NCBI RefSeq assembly: GCF_025628965.1
Contig: NZ_JAOTEN010000001.1
Location: 1,240,001-1,304,000 of the forward strand
Length of the DNA stretch: 64,000 bases
DNA from: Chryseobacterium gilvum
Lineage (GTDB): Bacteria; Bacteroidota; Bacteroidia; Flavobacteriales; Weeksellaceae
Reading direction: 5' to 3'
Part shown: one piece after another, positions 1 through 8,957 of the stretch
Layout of the letters: each line of letters begins with the position of its first letter
Numbering within the stretch: the stretch's first letter is position 1
Translations under genes and position numbers: made by a program
Notes under the pieces: model-generated
The model's input: only the letters and a program-made list of their open reading frames with translations
Database searches by the model: none
What the model was told of the DNA's origin: nothing

Positions 1-36
1 AATGTATTTATTTGAAATATGAATTGTTGGATAAAT

Positions 37-798
37 TTAAATTTTGATGAAGTATTTATAAAATTTTAAAACTTTTTTCACCTTTCTTTTAAGAAGCATT
101 TTATTTGATGCATCACTTATTTTCTTTAGACAGTATTCTGGTGACAATCCTGACAGTGCGGCATATTCTTCACTAATACTACTCATGATTTCTTTATTCT
201 GTGTGAATCTTGCGAAATTTTTGAGCCTTTTATCGATATCAATATGATCATAAAAACTCATCCTGTTTAAATCAACAATATAAAACCGATAGATCCCGTT
301 TTCTTTTCTGATCAGAAAATTTCCTGCAGCATTATCGATGAAATAAATCCCATTTTCATGTAAATTATAGATTAACGCAGCATATCCCTTAATAATTTCT
401 GTTCTTTCAGGAAAATCTGGATTATGGATTATTTCATTGAGCGTAAGAGAATCTTCGAGCTGCTCACTGATGTAATAACTCGATGTTAAGCCTATAAAAT
501 CATGATTTTCAACGTACGCAATCGGAGCAGGCGTATAAAAATTCTTGTCCAGAAGAAGCTGGGCATATTCAAAAGACCTTCTCGCCTTAGATTTCCGGTA
601 AAATTTATAAACGTGTCTGTTGATTATATTATGCTGCTTGAATGACTTAAAATTAACGATCCTGTCATTAATTTTGAAGAACTTGATGATATTTCTGTGA
701 CCATCGCCTATTAAAGTCCCGCTATTTTTAAATTGTTTTAAAGTCTGAATGATTTCTTCATGATACTGAGAAAATTCTTTTGCGACAAACACCTTCAT
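37..798 (-). CDS. WaaP/Kdo-kinase-like (InaA family) protein
   Basis: A 253-residue protein with a divergent protein-kinase fold of the lipopolysaccharide kinase (WaaP/KdkA/InaA) type. The catalytic loop is visible as HENGIYFIDNAAGNFLI, with H147, presumed catalytic D155 and metal-binding N160; the DFG equivalent is IVDLNRM with D176. Family members phosphorylate Kdo or heptose of the lipopolysaccharide inner core on the cytoplasmic face of the inner membrane. There is no signal peptide or membrane segment. It lies 68 bases downstream of a GT9 glycosyltransferase on the same strand, which supports a surface-glycan role. The C-terminus is Lys-rich, as expected for a peripheral membrane enzyme. 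The substrate cannot be read from sequence. Confidence 0.75.
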   Translation of the reverse strand: MKVFVAKEFSQYHEEIIQTLKQFKNSGTLIGDGHRNIIKFFKINDRIVNFKSFKQHNIINRHVYKFYRKSKARRSFEYAQLLLDKNFYTPAPIAYVENHDFIGLTSSYYISEQLEDSLTLNEIIHNPDFPERTEIIKGYAALIYNLHENGIYFIDNAAGNFLIRKENGIYRFYIVDLNRMSFYDHIDIDKRLKNFARFTQNKEIMSSISEEYAALSGLSPEYCLKKISDASNKMLLKRKVKKVLKFYKYFIKI

Positions 799-820
799 TT
801 TAATCTATTTAACTTGTGAA

Positions 821-1867
821 TTATCTTTTATCTAAAATCCCATGAATCAACTGCATCATATGATCCTGATCGGTATGATTGGTATTTACCGAAAAACTCT
901 CGCCATTATAAGGCGCATACATATCCTGATCACTCACAGAAAACAGACCAATGGTAGGAGCCCCAGAAGCGCTTGCCAAATGCATAACGCCATTATCTGC
1001 AGCAATGAAAAGGCTTACATTTTTAAGAAAACCGCCCATTTCACGAATATCTTTACTGTAAAAATGAGGAATCTTAAAATTGAGCTTTGAGGTGTTTTCT
1101 ACCGGTAACAGCTCAATAATATTGTAATCCGGAAAATTTATTTTTAATTGCTCATAAAATTTTTGCCACCAATCTTCAGAATAGCACTTTTCTCCTGTTG
1201 CGTTGGTATAAAGACAGATCGTATCTCTGTCATTCTGAACCAGATTGTTTAATTTTTCTTTACCTGCCCCAATTTCACTGGGATCCAGTTTAAGATCTAA
1301 ATCAGAAATGCCTGCTGTAATATCGTCAAACCCCAGTTTTGATAAATAATCCCGGAGGTTGTAGATCGTATTTTTGGACATGTGCCTGTAATCAGAATAT
1401 TTTGCATTTAATTCTTCGTCAAAATCACTGAAAACCTTGTACCCGGAACGTGCGAATGATGTAGATAATTTGCCTGATGAAGACCCTGAAGTTGAGTTGA
1501 TAACGAGATCATATTTTCTCGTCTTCAATAAAGCCCAGCCTCTCAGATATTGAAATAAATTACTGAAAGGTTTTTTAGGAAGCTGTATAATTCTGTCAAC
1601 ATTTTTAAAGTTTTTAAAAATCGTAGGTGACGCTCCACCTTTTACAAAAAGATCAACCTTACTATCTGGAAAAAGACGGTGAATTTCATTAACCAAAGGC
1701 GTAATGAGCAAAAGATTTCCCAACCGGTGGTTTGGTCTAGTAATTAATACTTTTCTGATGACCAAATCTTCTTTATTACCTATTGTCGAATGTGATTTCC
1801 CAATATTTTTAGTAAGATTTTGCATGACAGACCTTCTGACCGCATTGATTTTTTTAGAAATTTTCAT
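821..1867 (-). CDS. Glycosyltransferase family 9 (heptosyltransferase-like)
   Basis: GT9 protein of about 348 residues, which transfers heptose or a related sugar to lipid A/core on the cytoplasmic side. The N-terminal Rossmann half begins VLITRPNHRLGNLLLITPLV, the usual GT9 opening with a conserved Gly/Asp-type loop. The C-terminal nucleotide-sugar half carries the signature AADNGVMHLASASGAPTIGLF (in part). An ATG nine bases further upstream lies inside a minus-strand TAnnTTTG promoter element (1874-1881), so the internal Met at 1867 is preferred as start. That would make the mRNA nearly leaderless. It probably forms an operon with the kinase-like gene downstream. Confidence 0.85.
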   Translation of the reverse strand: MKISKKINAVRRSVMQNLTKNIGKSHSTIGNKEDLVIRKVLITRPNHRLGNLLLITPLVNEIHRLFPDSKVDLFVKGGASPTIFKNFKNVDRIIQLPKKPFSNLFQYLRGWALLKTRKYDLVINSTSGSSSGKLSTSFARSGYKVFSDFDEELNAKYSDYRHMSKNTIYNLRDYLSKLGFDDITAGISDLDLKLDPSEIGAGKEKLNNLVQNDRDTICLYTNATGEKCYSEDWWQKFYEQLKINFPDYNIIELLPVENTSKLNFKIPHFYSKDIREMGGFLKNVSLFIAADNGVMHLASASGAPTIGLFSVSDQDMYAPYNGESFSVNTNHTDQDHMMQLIHGILDKR

Positions 1868-1873
1868 AGGATA

Positions 1874-1881
1874 CAAAGGTA
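1874..1881 (-). promoter_or_regulatory. Bacteroidota -7 promoter element for the GT9 gene
   Basis: On the minus strand this reads TACCTTTG, a full match to TAnnTTTG. It ends six bases before the ATG at 1867, implying a very short or absent leader. No TTG element is found at the ideal 19-base spacing. Confidence 0.5.
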
Positions 1882-2109
1882 ATTCACCTAAATTTAATTG
1901 TAATTAAACAAAGATACAAACTGACGTGGCTTTATTTTTTCCAAATTAATATTTTTTTTCCGATTTAAAAGAATGTTCCATATAGTAATTTTCAATAGTC
2001 AATATTTTATTGAATAAATTTCACAGTATTTTATTAATAAAATGCAAATATGCTACTGCAAAAAGATTGGGAATTTTCCTTCCTGATCATTGAAATTCTT
2101 TGTCATAAA

Positions 2110-2141
2110 TAAAAAGGCTCTCTTTTAAGACAGCCTTTTTA
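2110..2141 (-). terminator. Rho-independent terminator after the lipoprotein gene
   Basis: AAAAAGGCT pairs with AGCCTTTTT around a short stem with one C-C mismatch. On the minus strand the stem is followed by a run of T. It sits 24 bases past the stop of the lipoprotein gene. Confidence 0.75.
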
Positions 2142-2164
2142 TATTATGATCTCTAAAATGTATA

Positions 2165-3415
2165 CTATTCATATTTAGAAAAATCAACTGCAAAAATACA
2201 GCGATTGACCTGGCTTCCATTCTGTGCTCCTGCATTAGGTTCAAATTCCGTCAAGCTCCACAGATAACCATATTGAGATTCATAGTACAGGGATTCGGCT
2301 CCATACGGCCATCGATAACGTACAGTATCATCGGCTCCATCGGTATAACGGGCTAATCTTGCATTTGAGCCATAAGAATTGCTTGGAGATCCGGTACATG
2401 AAAGCCAGGTTCTGTTCCCTTTTCTGAATATTCCCTGTATTCCGTGAGCATGATTATCTGTAAAAAGACTATTTTTTGGCGTTACCGCGACAATTCCTGT
2501 ATTTTGAAGTGTCCCATTCGTGTCGACAGGAAAACCAAAAACCTGTGGGACAATGGAAGCATCGGCACTGCCCGGATAATATTGTCCGGTCCAGAACTGA
2601 GTTCCTTCACTATTAACCTGAATAGTAGAAAAAGGATTGGCATTATTAATTTTCTGATACCCTATTTGAGGTAATATGTACCGATAATTGAAAGCATATA
2701 AATTACCATTGGCATCTTTACCACATTTATCATTGGTAGTATCACCCGTACTTACTTCAATCATTTTATCCAAATCAAATACCCGAACACCCAAGTTTGT
2801 GCTGCTGAGATATATTTTACCTTTAAAATAAGCAATTCCACCGGCATGTACGTTTAATGGGGCATAAGAGCCATATTGTGAATAGGTTGTAGTATTCGCA
2901 GGAATATCAGGCTGCACCAGCAGGATGTGACGATAGGTAAGATAAGTACTTGAGCTCGGACTGATGTCAATCAAAGTAATACGGGAACCTTTATATTCAG
3001 CATCATCTTTCGCATACCAGCTTACTAAAAGATAACGAATGCCGTTTCTGGTAAATCCTGCAATCCCTTGAGGTCTCCAGATCGATGTCGTTTCATCATC
3101 GGTATTCCAACGGATCCCTCGTACTCTGTTTTCTTCCGGAATATTGAATCCGTAAACCTCGGTGTAGGCATTTCCGCCTATAGCCTGCCGGTTTTTATCG
3201 ATCTGAGTAGGGTTTAAAAAATTAAAGCCGGAATTGATGTAGGTGCTTGTATCCACATAAGCATTGACACTTACGTCCGTAGCCGCTTTATTAACGTTAG
3301 GTTTTGACGAAAGCTCTTCGTCCATTGAAGTTGAAGCAATGTCATTATTCTGGCATCCAATGGCTGTTACAGTGAGCATAAACATCCACCCAAGAAATTG
3401 TTGTCTTTGAATCAT
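2165..3415 (-). CDS. Secreted lipoprotein, probable beta-propeller-like
   Basis: 416 residues. The N-terminus is a lipoprotein signal peptide with lipobox TAIGC (Cys21), followed by CQNND, an acidic/polar start typical of surface-exported Bacteroidota lipoproteins. The body is rich in Tyr, Asn and Gly with repeated strand patterns such as HAGGIAYFKGKIYLSSTNLG followed by VRVFDL, which recalls blade units of secreted propeller proteins seen also in Actinobacteria. No catalytic motif is recognised. A TPNN- or SusD-like signature is absent. It stands alone with a terminator behind it and about 350 bases of non-coding sequence in front. Function unknown; surface binding is an inference. Confidence 0.65.
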   Translation of the reverse strand: MIQRQQFLGWMFMLTVTAIGCQNNDIASTSMDEELSSKPNVNKAATDVSVNAYVDTSTYINSGFNFLNPTQIDKNRQAIGGNAYTEVYGFNIPEENRVRGIRWNTDDETTSIWRPQGIAGFTRNGIRYLLVSWYAKDDAEYKGSRITLIDISPSSSTYLTYRHILLVQPDIPANTTTYSQYGSYAPLNVHAGGIAYFKGKIYLSSTNLGVRVFDLDKMIEVSTGDTTNDKCGKDANGNLYAFNYRYILPQIGYQKINNANPFSTIQVNSEGTQFWTGQYYPGSADASIVPQVFGFPVDTNGTLQNTGIVAVTPKNSLFTDNHAHGIQGIFRKGNRTWLSCTGSPSNSYGSNARLARYTDGADDTVRYRWPYGAESLYYESQYGYLWSLTEFEPNAGAQNGSQVNRCIFAVDFSKYE

Positions 3416-3727
3416 GATTAATTAATGTTTTTTAATAGTTTGTAATTGCCTGCGAAACTATCAGATTCTCTTTTTATATAGATCACCTCAGCATTAATTA
3501 AGTATTAAATTTTTGATTCCAGCACTCCTTTATATTGGTGACCATGAAACAAAAATTATATTGGAATTATTATATCTTATCTAAAATTGGGAAATATTGA
3601 ACAGTTGATATATTAAGAAAACCCCAGTGTGTTCAGTTTTTGCTTAAAAACTAGATTTCAAGAAACAGCTTTTCGAATGCTTCCATTAATCGCACAGTTT
3701 TTATCTTGTCAATTAACCGTATTTCAT
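3416..3727. other. Intergenic stretch between lipoprotein gene and tRNA terminator
   Basis: About 310 AT-rich bases without an open frame of note on either strand. It must hold the promoter of the minus-strand lipoprotein gene, but I find no exact TAnnTTTG match on that strand. Confidence 0.5.
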
Positions 3728-3762
3728 AAAAAAAGGAAAACCACTTTTATCAGTGATTTTCC
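3728..3762 (-). terminator. Terminator behind tRNA-Arg
   Basis: GGAAAACCACT pairs with AGTGATTTTCC around TTTATC with one mismatch; on the minus strand it is followed by seven T. It lies just downstream of the minus-strand tRNA. Confidence 0.7.
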
Positions 3763-3769
3763 CTTACAG

Positions 3770-3843
3770 TGACCTCGGAGGGATTCGAACCCCCAACCGA
3801 CGGAGCCGAAATCCGTTATTCTATCCAGTTGAACTACGAAGCC
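3770..3843 (-). tRNA. tRNA-Arg (anticodon UCG)
   Basis: The 74-base minus-strand sequence folds as a cloverleaf. The acceptor stem GGCTTCG pairs with CGAGGTC (two G-U pairs), discriminator A at 3770. Bases 8-9 are TA; the D stem is GTTC/GAAT. The anticodon arm is ACGGA-TTTCGGC-TCCGT, giving U34 C35 G36, which reads CGA and by wobble other CGN arginine codons. The T arm is GGGGG-TTCGAAT-CCCTC. The CCA end is not encoded. A terminator follows, so it appears to be transcribed alone. Confidence 0.95.
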
Positions 3844-3892
3844 ATTTTTTTATAAGTAATGCGTAATTTTAAATTTACTTACTACTCATTTT

Positions 3893-5659
3893 TTAAAAAG
3901 TAATCTTCACACCACCCAAAATCTGCGCGCCAAGAACTTTATAGCCTTTGTAGGTTTGATATTTTGAGCTCAGAAGATTATTTCCGAGTGCGAAAATACT
4001 GAAATTTTTGTGAACTTTATACTCTGCAGACAAGTTTAAATCTGCATACCCTCCAACTTTATCATCGGTGTCTTCCGTAGACTGGTACATCATGGTAGGA
4101 TTAGCCACACCTTCAATCGTATAAGAATTTGTGGTTCTGTCACTTGCGAAGATTCCTTTAAAGCCTAATGACAGTTTTTTCTCCAGCATGGTATATTTTG
4201 CACCAATGCTTCCGGTGAGCAAAGGAACATTATAAATATGGTTATAATTTTCAAGATCATATCTCATAAAATTGATTTCGCCGTCCAAAACTAAATTTTC
4301 CAACGGAAAATACTGCAGACTTCCTTTGATATCACTCACATTTCCGTCATCATAAACGGCAGAAAAAGTATTGGCAAAATTATAAGCAGAACGGTTCAAT
4401 GTAAAATTGTTGTCAAAAAGATCATTGGCTTTAAAGAACATAATATCTTTCATTTTTCCGTATCCTGCGGAAACATCATATTTGAAAGTTTCATCAATAT
4501 CCCCTCTCAATCCTATATAAAAATGATATTTGGTTTCTGTGGGTTTCAGCATCTGATCAGAAACCAAAAACGGGTTTTCCTGCAGCAGATCACTGTATGT
4601 ATTCAGTTTTAAACCACCGTCTACTCCACCATAAAATTTAAATTCTTTTGCGGCAGCTACCTGAAACTCAGCTTTTGGAAACCAATACGTTGTATTGCTT
4701 TTCATCTGTTCTGCCATGACCAAATTAGAATTTTTAGCATTCAGAAAAGTAAACGAAGAACCCACCATCAAATAAGACTCCCCTTTCGCAAACGTAAGCT
4801 TCGGAGCCAGATTGGTGTTAAAAAAGCTGGCAGAATTCTGATCTCTGATCATAAAATCGGTTTGTACCGTTTCTAGATCCACTCCCAAATCTGCATTCAT
4901 TACAATACCGCTTTTTGATAGTTCTACAGCGTGTTTTGAAAAATTCGCCAATATAGAGCCCTGATTTTCCTGCGCATCAAAATGATCTTTTAAAAAGGAA
5001 GATTTCACCCTTACATCGTTTAAGATTTCATTAGAATAAAAATCATAATAGCCATTGACTTTAAATTGATTTACCCTTTGATCGAGATCAACATCTCCCA
5101 GTTCCAAGGCATAAATACCATAATAATTATAGCTGTTTAAGCCATATTCAGCATTTAAATTAAATTTCCCTTTATCTCCGTAAGAATTTAGAAAAGCGCC
5201 CAAAGTGGTAGCACTTTGTTTAGAATCCCAAGCATATTCTTTTTTCAGGCCCTGTGTAGAAATCATATGTGCATCTGCACCCACTTCAATTTTATTCTGA
5301 AGCGTTTTTGAAATATTCAGGTCTCCTAAAATTTTTCCGTAATTCCCCATTCCGAACTGTACATAATTGTTTTGAACAGCAGCCGTCAGTTTTGGGGCAA
5401 CATCTTCACTCTGAATGGTAGACGTTTTAAAATCTGAAACGGCAGGAACGTCTGTAATATCGTACTGTACAGGATTTTGAGATTTTTCTTCCGGCGGGTA
5501 GTTTTTAATGACTTCCACAGAAGTTTTTTTCTTCTCTATTTTCTTTACTTCCGGTTCTCTTTTTTTATTAAGAATCAGTTTTTCTTCTTTAATCTGAGAA
5601 AATGCCACAGAAGAGATTCCTAAAAATAATATGGATAATAGTTGGATTTTTTTGCTCAT
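3893..5659 (-). CDS. Outer-membrane beta-barrel protein (TonB-receptor-like, no plug)
   Basis: 588 residues. Signal peptide at 1-21 (cleavage after VAFS), then a Lys/Glu-rich linker of about 70 residues (25-100), then a beta-barrel with alternating aromatic strands that ends in the OMP-type C-terminus GGVKITF with a terminal Phe. It matches the size and look of barrel proteins annotated as TonB-dependent receptors in Flavobacteriia, but I see no plug domain or TonB box, so passive or scaffold roles are possible. It lies 84 bases downstream of the large TPR gene on the same strand, and the two probably form one envelope unit. Substrate unknown. Confidence 0.7.
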   Translation of the reverse strand: MSKKIQLLSILFLGISSVAFSQIKEEKLILNKKREPEVKKIEKKKTSVEVIKNYPPEEKSQNPVQYDITDVPAVSDFKTSTIQSEDVAPKLTAAVQNNYVQFGMGNYGKILGDLNISKTLQNKIEVGADAHMISTQGLKKEYAWDSKQSATTLGAFLNSYGDKGKFNLNAEYGLNSYNYYGIYALELGDVDLDQRVNQFKVNGYYDFYSNEILNDVRVKSSFLKDHFDAQENQGSILANFSKHAVELSKSGIVMNADLGVDLETVQTDFMIRDQNSASFFNTNLAPKLTFAKGESYLMVGSSFTFLNAKNSNLVMAEQMKSNTTYWFPKAEFQVAAAKEFKFYGGVDGGLKLNTYSDLLQENPFLVSDQMLKPTETKYHFYIGLRGDIDETFKYDVSAGYGKMKDIMFFKANDLFDNNFTLNRSAYNFANTFSAVYDDGNVSDIKGSLQYFPLENLVLDGEINFMRYDLENYNHIYNVPLLTGSIGAKYTMLEKKLSLGFKGIFASDRTTNSYTIEGVANPTMMYQSTEDTDDKVGGYADLNLSAEYKVHKNFSIFALGNNLLSSKYQTYKGYKVLGAQILGGVKITF

Positions 5660-5743
5660 TATTCTTTGTATTTAAGTATTAATGTAAAATAGATTGATGT
5701 ACTTGAAAATCATTACTACTTTACATTATACATGAGTACATTT

Positions 5744-8707
5744 TTATTTTTTAATCTGTTTTTTAACCTCTTTTGCTTCTGCCACGATTTCAGGGAAATC
5801 TGCATAATTGGCAATGATCTGGTCGCAGGTATAACTTGCCTGATAATTATCTTTTAAACCAATGTAATTTTTCGCCATCAGAACGAGCGCTTTTGCGCCC
5901 CAGTAATCTTCAGAAGCATAATTATTGGCTAATTTGAATATGGTTTCGTTGGAAGATTTAAAGGCTTTCCCTTTGTTCTGATAGAATGCTTTTGCATACA
6001 AAGCTTCAGCCGCCACTTCGGTGTTCGAAGATTTTTCAAGGGCAGCATACGCAGTTTGGGCATCTTTATCTTTCCCGGAATTCATTAAGCTTCTTGCCTT
6101 TATCACTTTTGCCGTTTCAATAACTGCAGCCGAGTTTTTAGTATTTGAAATCACAGCATCTGCTAATTTCTCAGCCTCAGAAAAATTATTTTCTGCTGCG
6201 TATATTTTCATCAGCTCTACATTGGCGTAATTCCGGATGTTTACGTCTGAAGAATTTCTGATGCTTTCCAAATATTTTTTAGCTTCGGCAGTATTATCCT
6301 GCGCCAGGTAGATCTGAACGAGACGGGTTTGTGCATCATCCTGATAATCGTTCTGAACATCGGCAACTTCCTGTAAAACCAGCAGTGCTTTCGTTGCATT
6401 ATTGGTTTGATAATAGCTTTCCCCCAATTCATATTTCGCCTGGTACAGACTTTCGCCTGTCGGGTTTTGCATTAAGTACTTTTCATAATAAGAAATGGCA
6501 TTTCTGTAATCCTTCTTCGCAAAATACTGTTTCCCGGTAGATAAATTGATCTCATCGATTTCCGATGCGTCAATATTTACGCCGATGCTTCGGGCAAACT
6601 CCGCATATCCTGAAACATCACCGTTTTTCGTGAAAAGAGGTTTTGCAGCCTGAACAATTTTCTCGGCATACGCTGTATTTTTGTATTGCTCGCCAAGAGA
6701 TTTTAATTCAGCTAAAGCTTTATCACCCTGATTCTGATCAATATAATTCTGCGCTCTGAAGATGGACGCATTCGCCACTAAATCTTTATCTGAAGAAGAT
6801 CGGATTACTTTTCCAAAAAAATCATTGGAGTTGGCAAAATCATCTTCGGCAGCATACGCTGATCCGATTTCGTATTGCGCATCATCAATATATTCTGATG
6901 CGGGATATTTTGAAATCAGTGATTTTAAATTATTGATTTTTGCCACCTGATCACCTTTAAAACCTAAAGCCAAAGCCTTTTGATACAAAGTATAATCAGT
7001 TGATTCTTCATTTTTATCATAGATTTCAATCGCTTCGTTCAGCTCATTATTTGCATAATAAATATCTGCTAAACGAAGTTCTGCATCATTTTTAAATTCT
7101 GTTTTCGGATTGGTAAGATATTGTTTGAAATACGTCTGTGCCTGATCAAACTTTTTAGATTTAAAATACGCATATCCCAAATCGTACGGCAGCTGTTGTT
7201 TCTCAGGGAACGTTTCATTCAGCAGTTTTTCGTAGCGTACGATCGCCGAAGGGTAATTTCCTTTCTGATAATACACCTGGCCTAGCCAATACAGTGCTCT
7301 GCTGTTAAATTCTTTATTGATATTAAATTCTAAGCTTCGTAAAAAATATTTTTCCGCTTCATCAAAATTCCCCTTGTTAAATTCTTCCGTTCCCAATAGA
7401 TACGAAACTTCCTGGTCTACTTTATCCGTTTCCGGGGTTGAATTGGGTAATTTATCGATTGCGTTCAGCGTTTCTTTAAAATTTCCTGAATAAAGATACG
7501 ATTTTACCAGGAGCGATCTCATTTCTGCTGTTTTAGCACCGTTCGGATTTGCTGTAATATAGTTCTGAATTACCGTTGTAGGGCTTTCAAACGGGTTTCC
7601 GATATCGTAGCCTAATTTTGCATATTGTTCGTGAGCGAGCTGTTTTACATTCTGATCGTAATCCATCTGATACGAAGACCGGAACGCTGAAAGTGCTTCC
7701 TGCTTTTTATTAACCGCCAAATAAGCATTTCCAAGCTGATAATACGCATTCTGAGCCAATGCCGAATTGCTGTTTAACAACTGGTTGTAATAGGAAACTG
7801 CTTCGTCGTATTTTTTAAGCTGTGCCGCCACAAATCCCATTTCATACAGATCATTTTCTGAAGGGTTTTGCTGTACAGCCAGATATTCTTTTAAATGTGG
7901 ATATGCCGATTCGTAATCATTTTTCATGAAATAACTTTCCCCGATGATTTTATGCACTTCTGCTTTGTAAGCATCAGAAACATCTTCATTCAGCAATGCA
8001 GTGCCTTCGGAAATGGCTTTGTCATAATCTTTGTCATTATAATACATCTGAACATAATAAGGACGCACCAGTTTTGAAAATTTTGGCTGGTCTTTTACCG
8101 AATCAAAATACTGGAAAGCCTTGTCATTCTGCTTATTGGCATAATATAAATGTCCCAACATATATGCGACATCCCCTTTTTCGGATTCATCTACCGTTTT
8201 ATAAGCTTCTTCCAAAGCATCAATCGCCCCTTTAGAATCTCCGGTCATGAATTTAGCATACCCCAGTTTCAGAATGTACTGTGTGTTTTCTTCTCTCGTC
8301 AATTGGTACTGATTGACATTTTTTAAGGTTTCCAGCGCTTTATTGAAATCTTTTTTGGCTAAATAATAATCCGCCAACGGAAGATTTGCCTGAGCAAAAT
8401 ACGCAGAGTTCGGATATTCTTTAATAAAAGCCGTAAGACCTTCTTCTGCATGGTTTTTCTGTAAAATAACCCCTATGACGTTATCAAAAAACTGTGCGGC
8501 TTCTTTTTTTGACTGCGACAGATTCTGATTGTAAAAATATTGCCTTGCGTACTCGTATTGAGAAGCATTGTATATCTTGGTTTGATAAAGATTTTCAGCT
8601 AACGTAAATCTGTAATTTTCTTTTTGGGTAAAGTACTGTGACTGTTGTGCTTCGGAGATGCCGAAATAGAAAACAGCAGCCGCTAAGAGTATTTTTTTTG
8701 ATTTCAT
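5744..8707 (-). CDS. Periplasmic tetratricopeptide-repeat protein
   Basis: 987 residues: signal peptide (1-20, cleaved near SEAQ) and then TPR units almost end to end, recognised by repeats such as GQVYYQKGNYPSAIVRYEKL and ELGESYYQTNNATKALLVLQ with the A-G-Y-A pattern. No catalytic domain and no lipobox. Such alpha-solenoids act as protein scaffolds; here the partner is plausibly the outer-membrane barrel protein encoded directly downstream. It differs from the T9SS TPR lipoproteins SprE/PorW in having a plain signal peptide. No exact promoter element is found upstream. Confidence 0.85.
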   Translation of the reverse strand: MKSKKILLAAAVFYFGISEAQQSQYFTQKENYRFTLAENLYQTKIYNASQYEYARQYFYNQNLSQSKKEAAQFFDNVIGVILQKNHAEEGLTAFIKEYPNSAYFAQANLPLADYYLAKKDFNKALETLKNVNQYQLTREENTQYILKLGYAKFMTGDSKGAIDALEEAYKTVDESEKGDVAYMLGHLYYANKQNDKAFQYFDSVKDQPKFSKLVRPYYVQMYYNDKDYDKAISEGTALLNEDVSDAYKAEVHKIIGESYFMKNDYESAYPHLKEYLAVQQNPSENDLYEMGFVAAQLKKYDEAVSYYNQLLNSNSALAQNAYYQLGNAYLAVNKKQEALSAFRSSYQMDYDQNVKQLAHEQYAKLGYDIGNPFESPTTVIQNYITANPNGAKTAEMRSLLVKSYLYSGNFKETLNAIDKLPNSTPETDKVDQEVSYLLGTEEFNKGNFDEAEKYFLRSLEFNINKEFNSRALYWLGQVYYQKGNYPSAIVRYEKLLNETFPEKQQLPYDLGYAYFKSKKFDQAQTYFKQYLTNPKTEFKNDAELRLADIYYANNELNEAIEIYDKNEESTDYTLYQKALALGFKGDQVAKINNLKSLISKYPASEYIDDAQYEIGSAYAAEDDFANSNDFFGKVIRSSSDKDLVANASIFRAQNYIDQNQGDKALAELKSLGEQYKNTAYAEKIVQAAKPLFTKNGDVSGYAEFARSIGVNIDASEIDEINLSTGKQYFAKKDYRNAISYYEKYLMQNPTGESLYQAKYELGESYYQTNNATKALLVLQEVADVQNDYQDDAQTRLVQIYLAQDNTAEAKKYLESIRNSSDVNIRNYANVELMKIYAAENNFSEAEKLADAVISNTKNSAAVIETAKVIKARSLMNSGKDKDAQTAYAALEKSSNTEVAAEALYAKAFYQNKGKAFKSSNETIFKLANNYASEDYWGAKALVLMAKNYIGLKDNYQASYTCDQIIANYADFPEIVAEAKEVKKQIKK

Positions 8708-8922
8708 TAATGATCAAATTTTAAAATTACAAGCTTTCTATAAGAGCAAAAAGCTTTACATTTAAGATAATAGTTATCCACAAATTATCAACGAAAATAT
8801 TGAAAAGATATTGCATATACAAGCGTTTTAACACATTGTTAAAATGGGGATTACTTTTTATTACTTATTAACTTTTACGAGAAGAAATATTAAGAAAATC
8901 TTAATTATTTCTCAGAAATAAT

Positions 8923-8930
8923 TACATTTG
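8923..8930 (+). promoter_or_regulatory. -7 promoter element of the APC permease gene
   Basis: TACATTTG matches TAnnTTTG exactly, 27 bases before the ATG at 8958. It covers an upstream in-frame start codon at 8928, which argues against that longer start. Confidence 0.55.
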
Positions 8931-8957
8931 TTTTTTTCAATCCAAATAAAACATCGA

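Noticed and set aside
6021..8235. Several open frames on the plus strand inside the TPR gene
   Set aside because: They are shadows of the repeated TPR codons.
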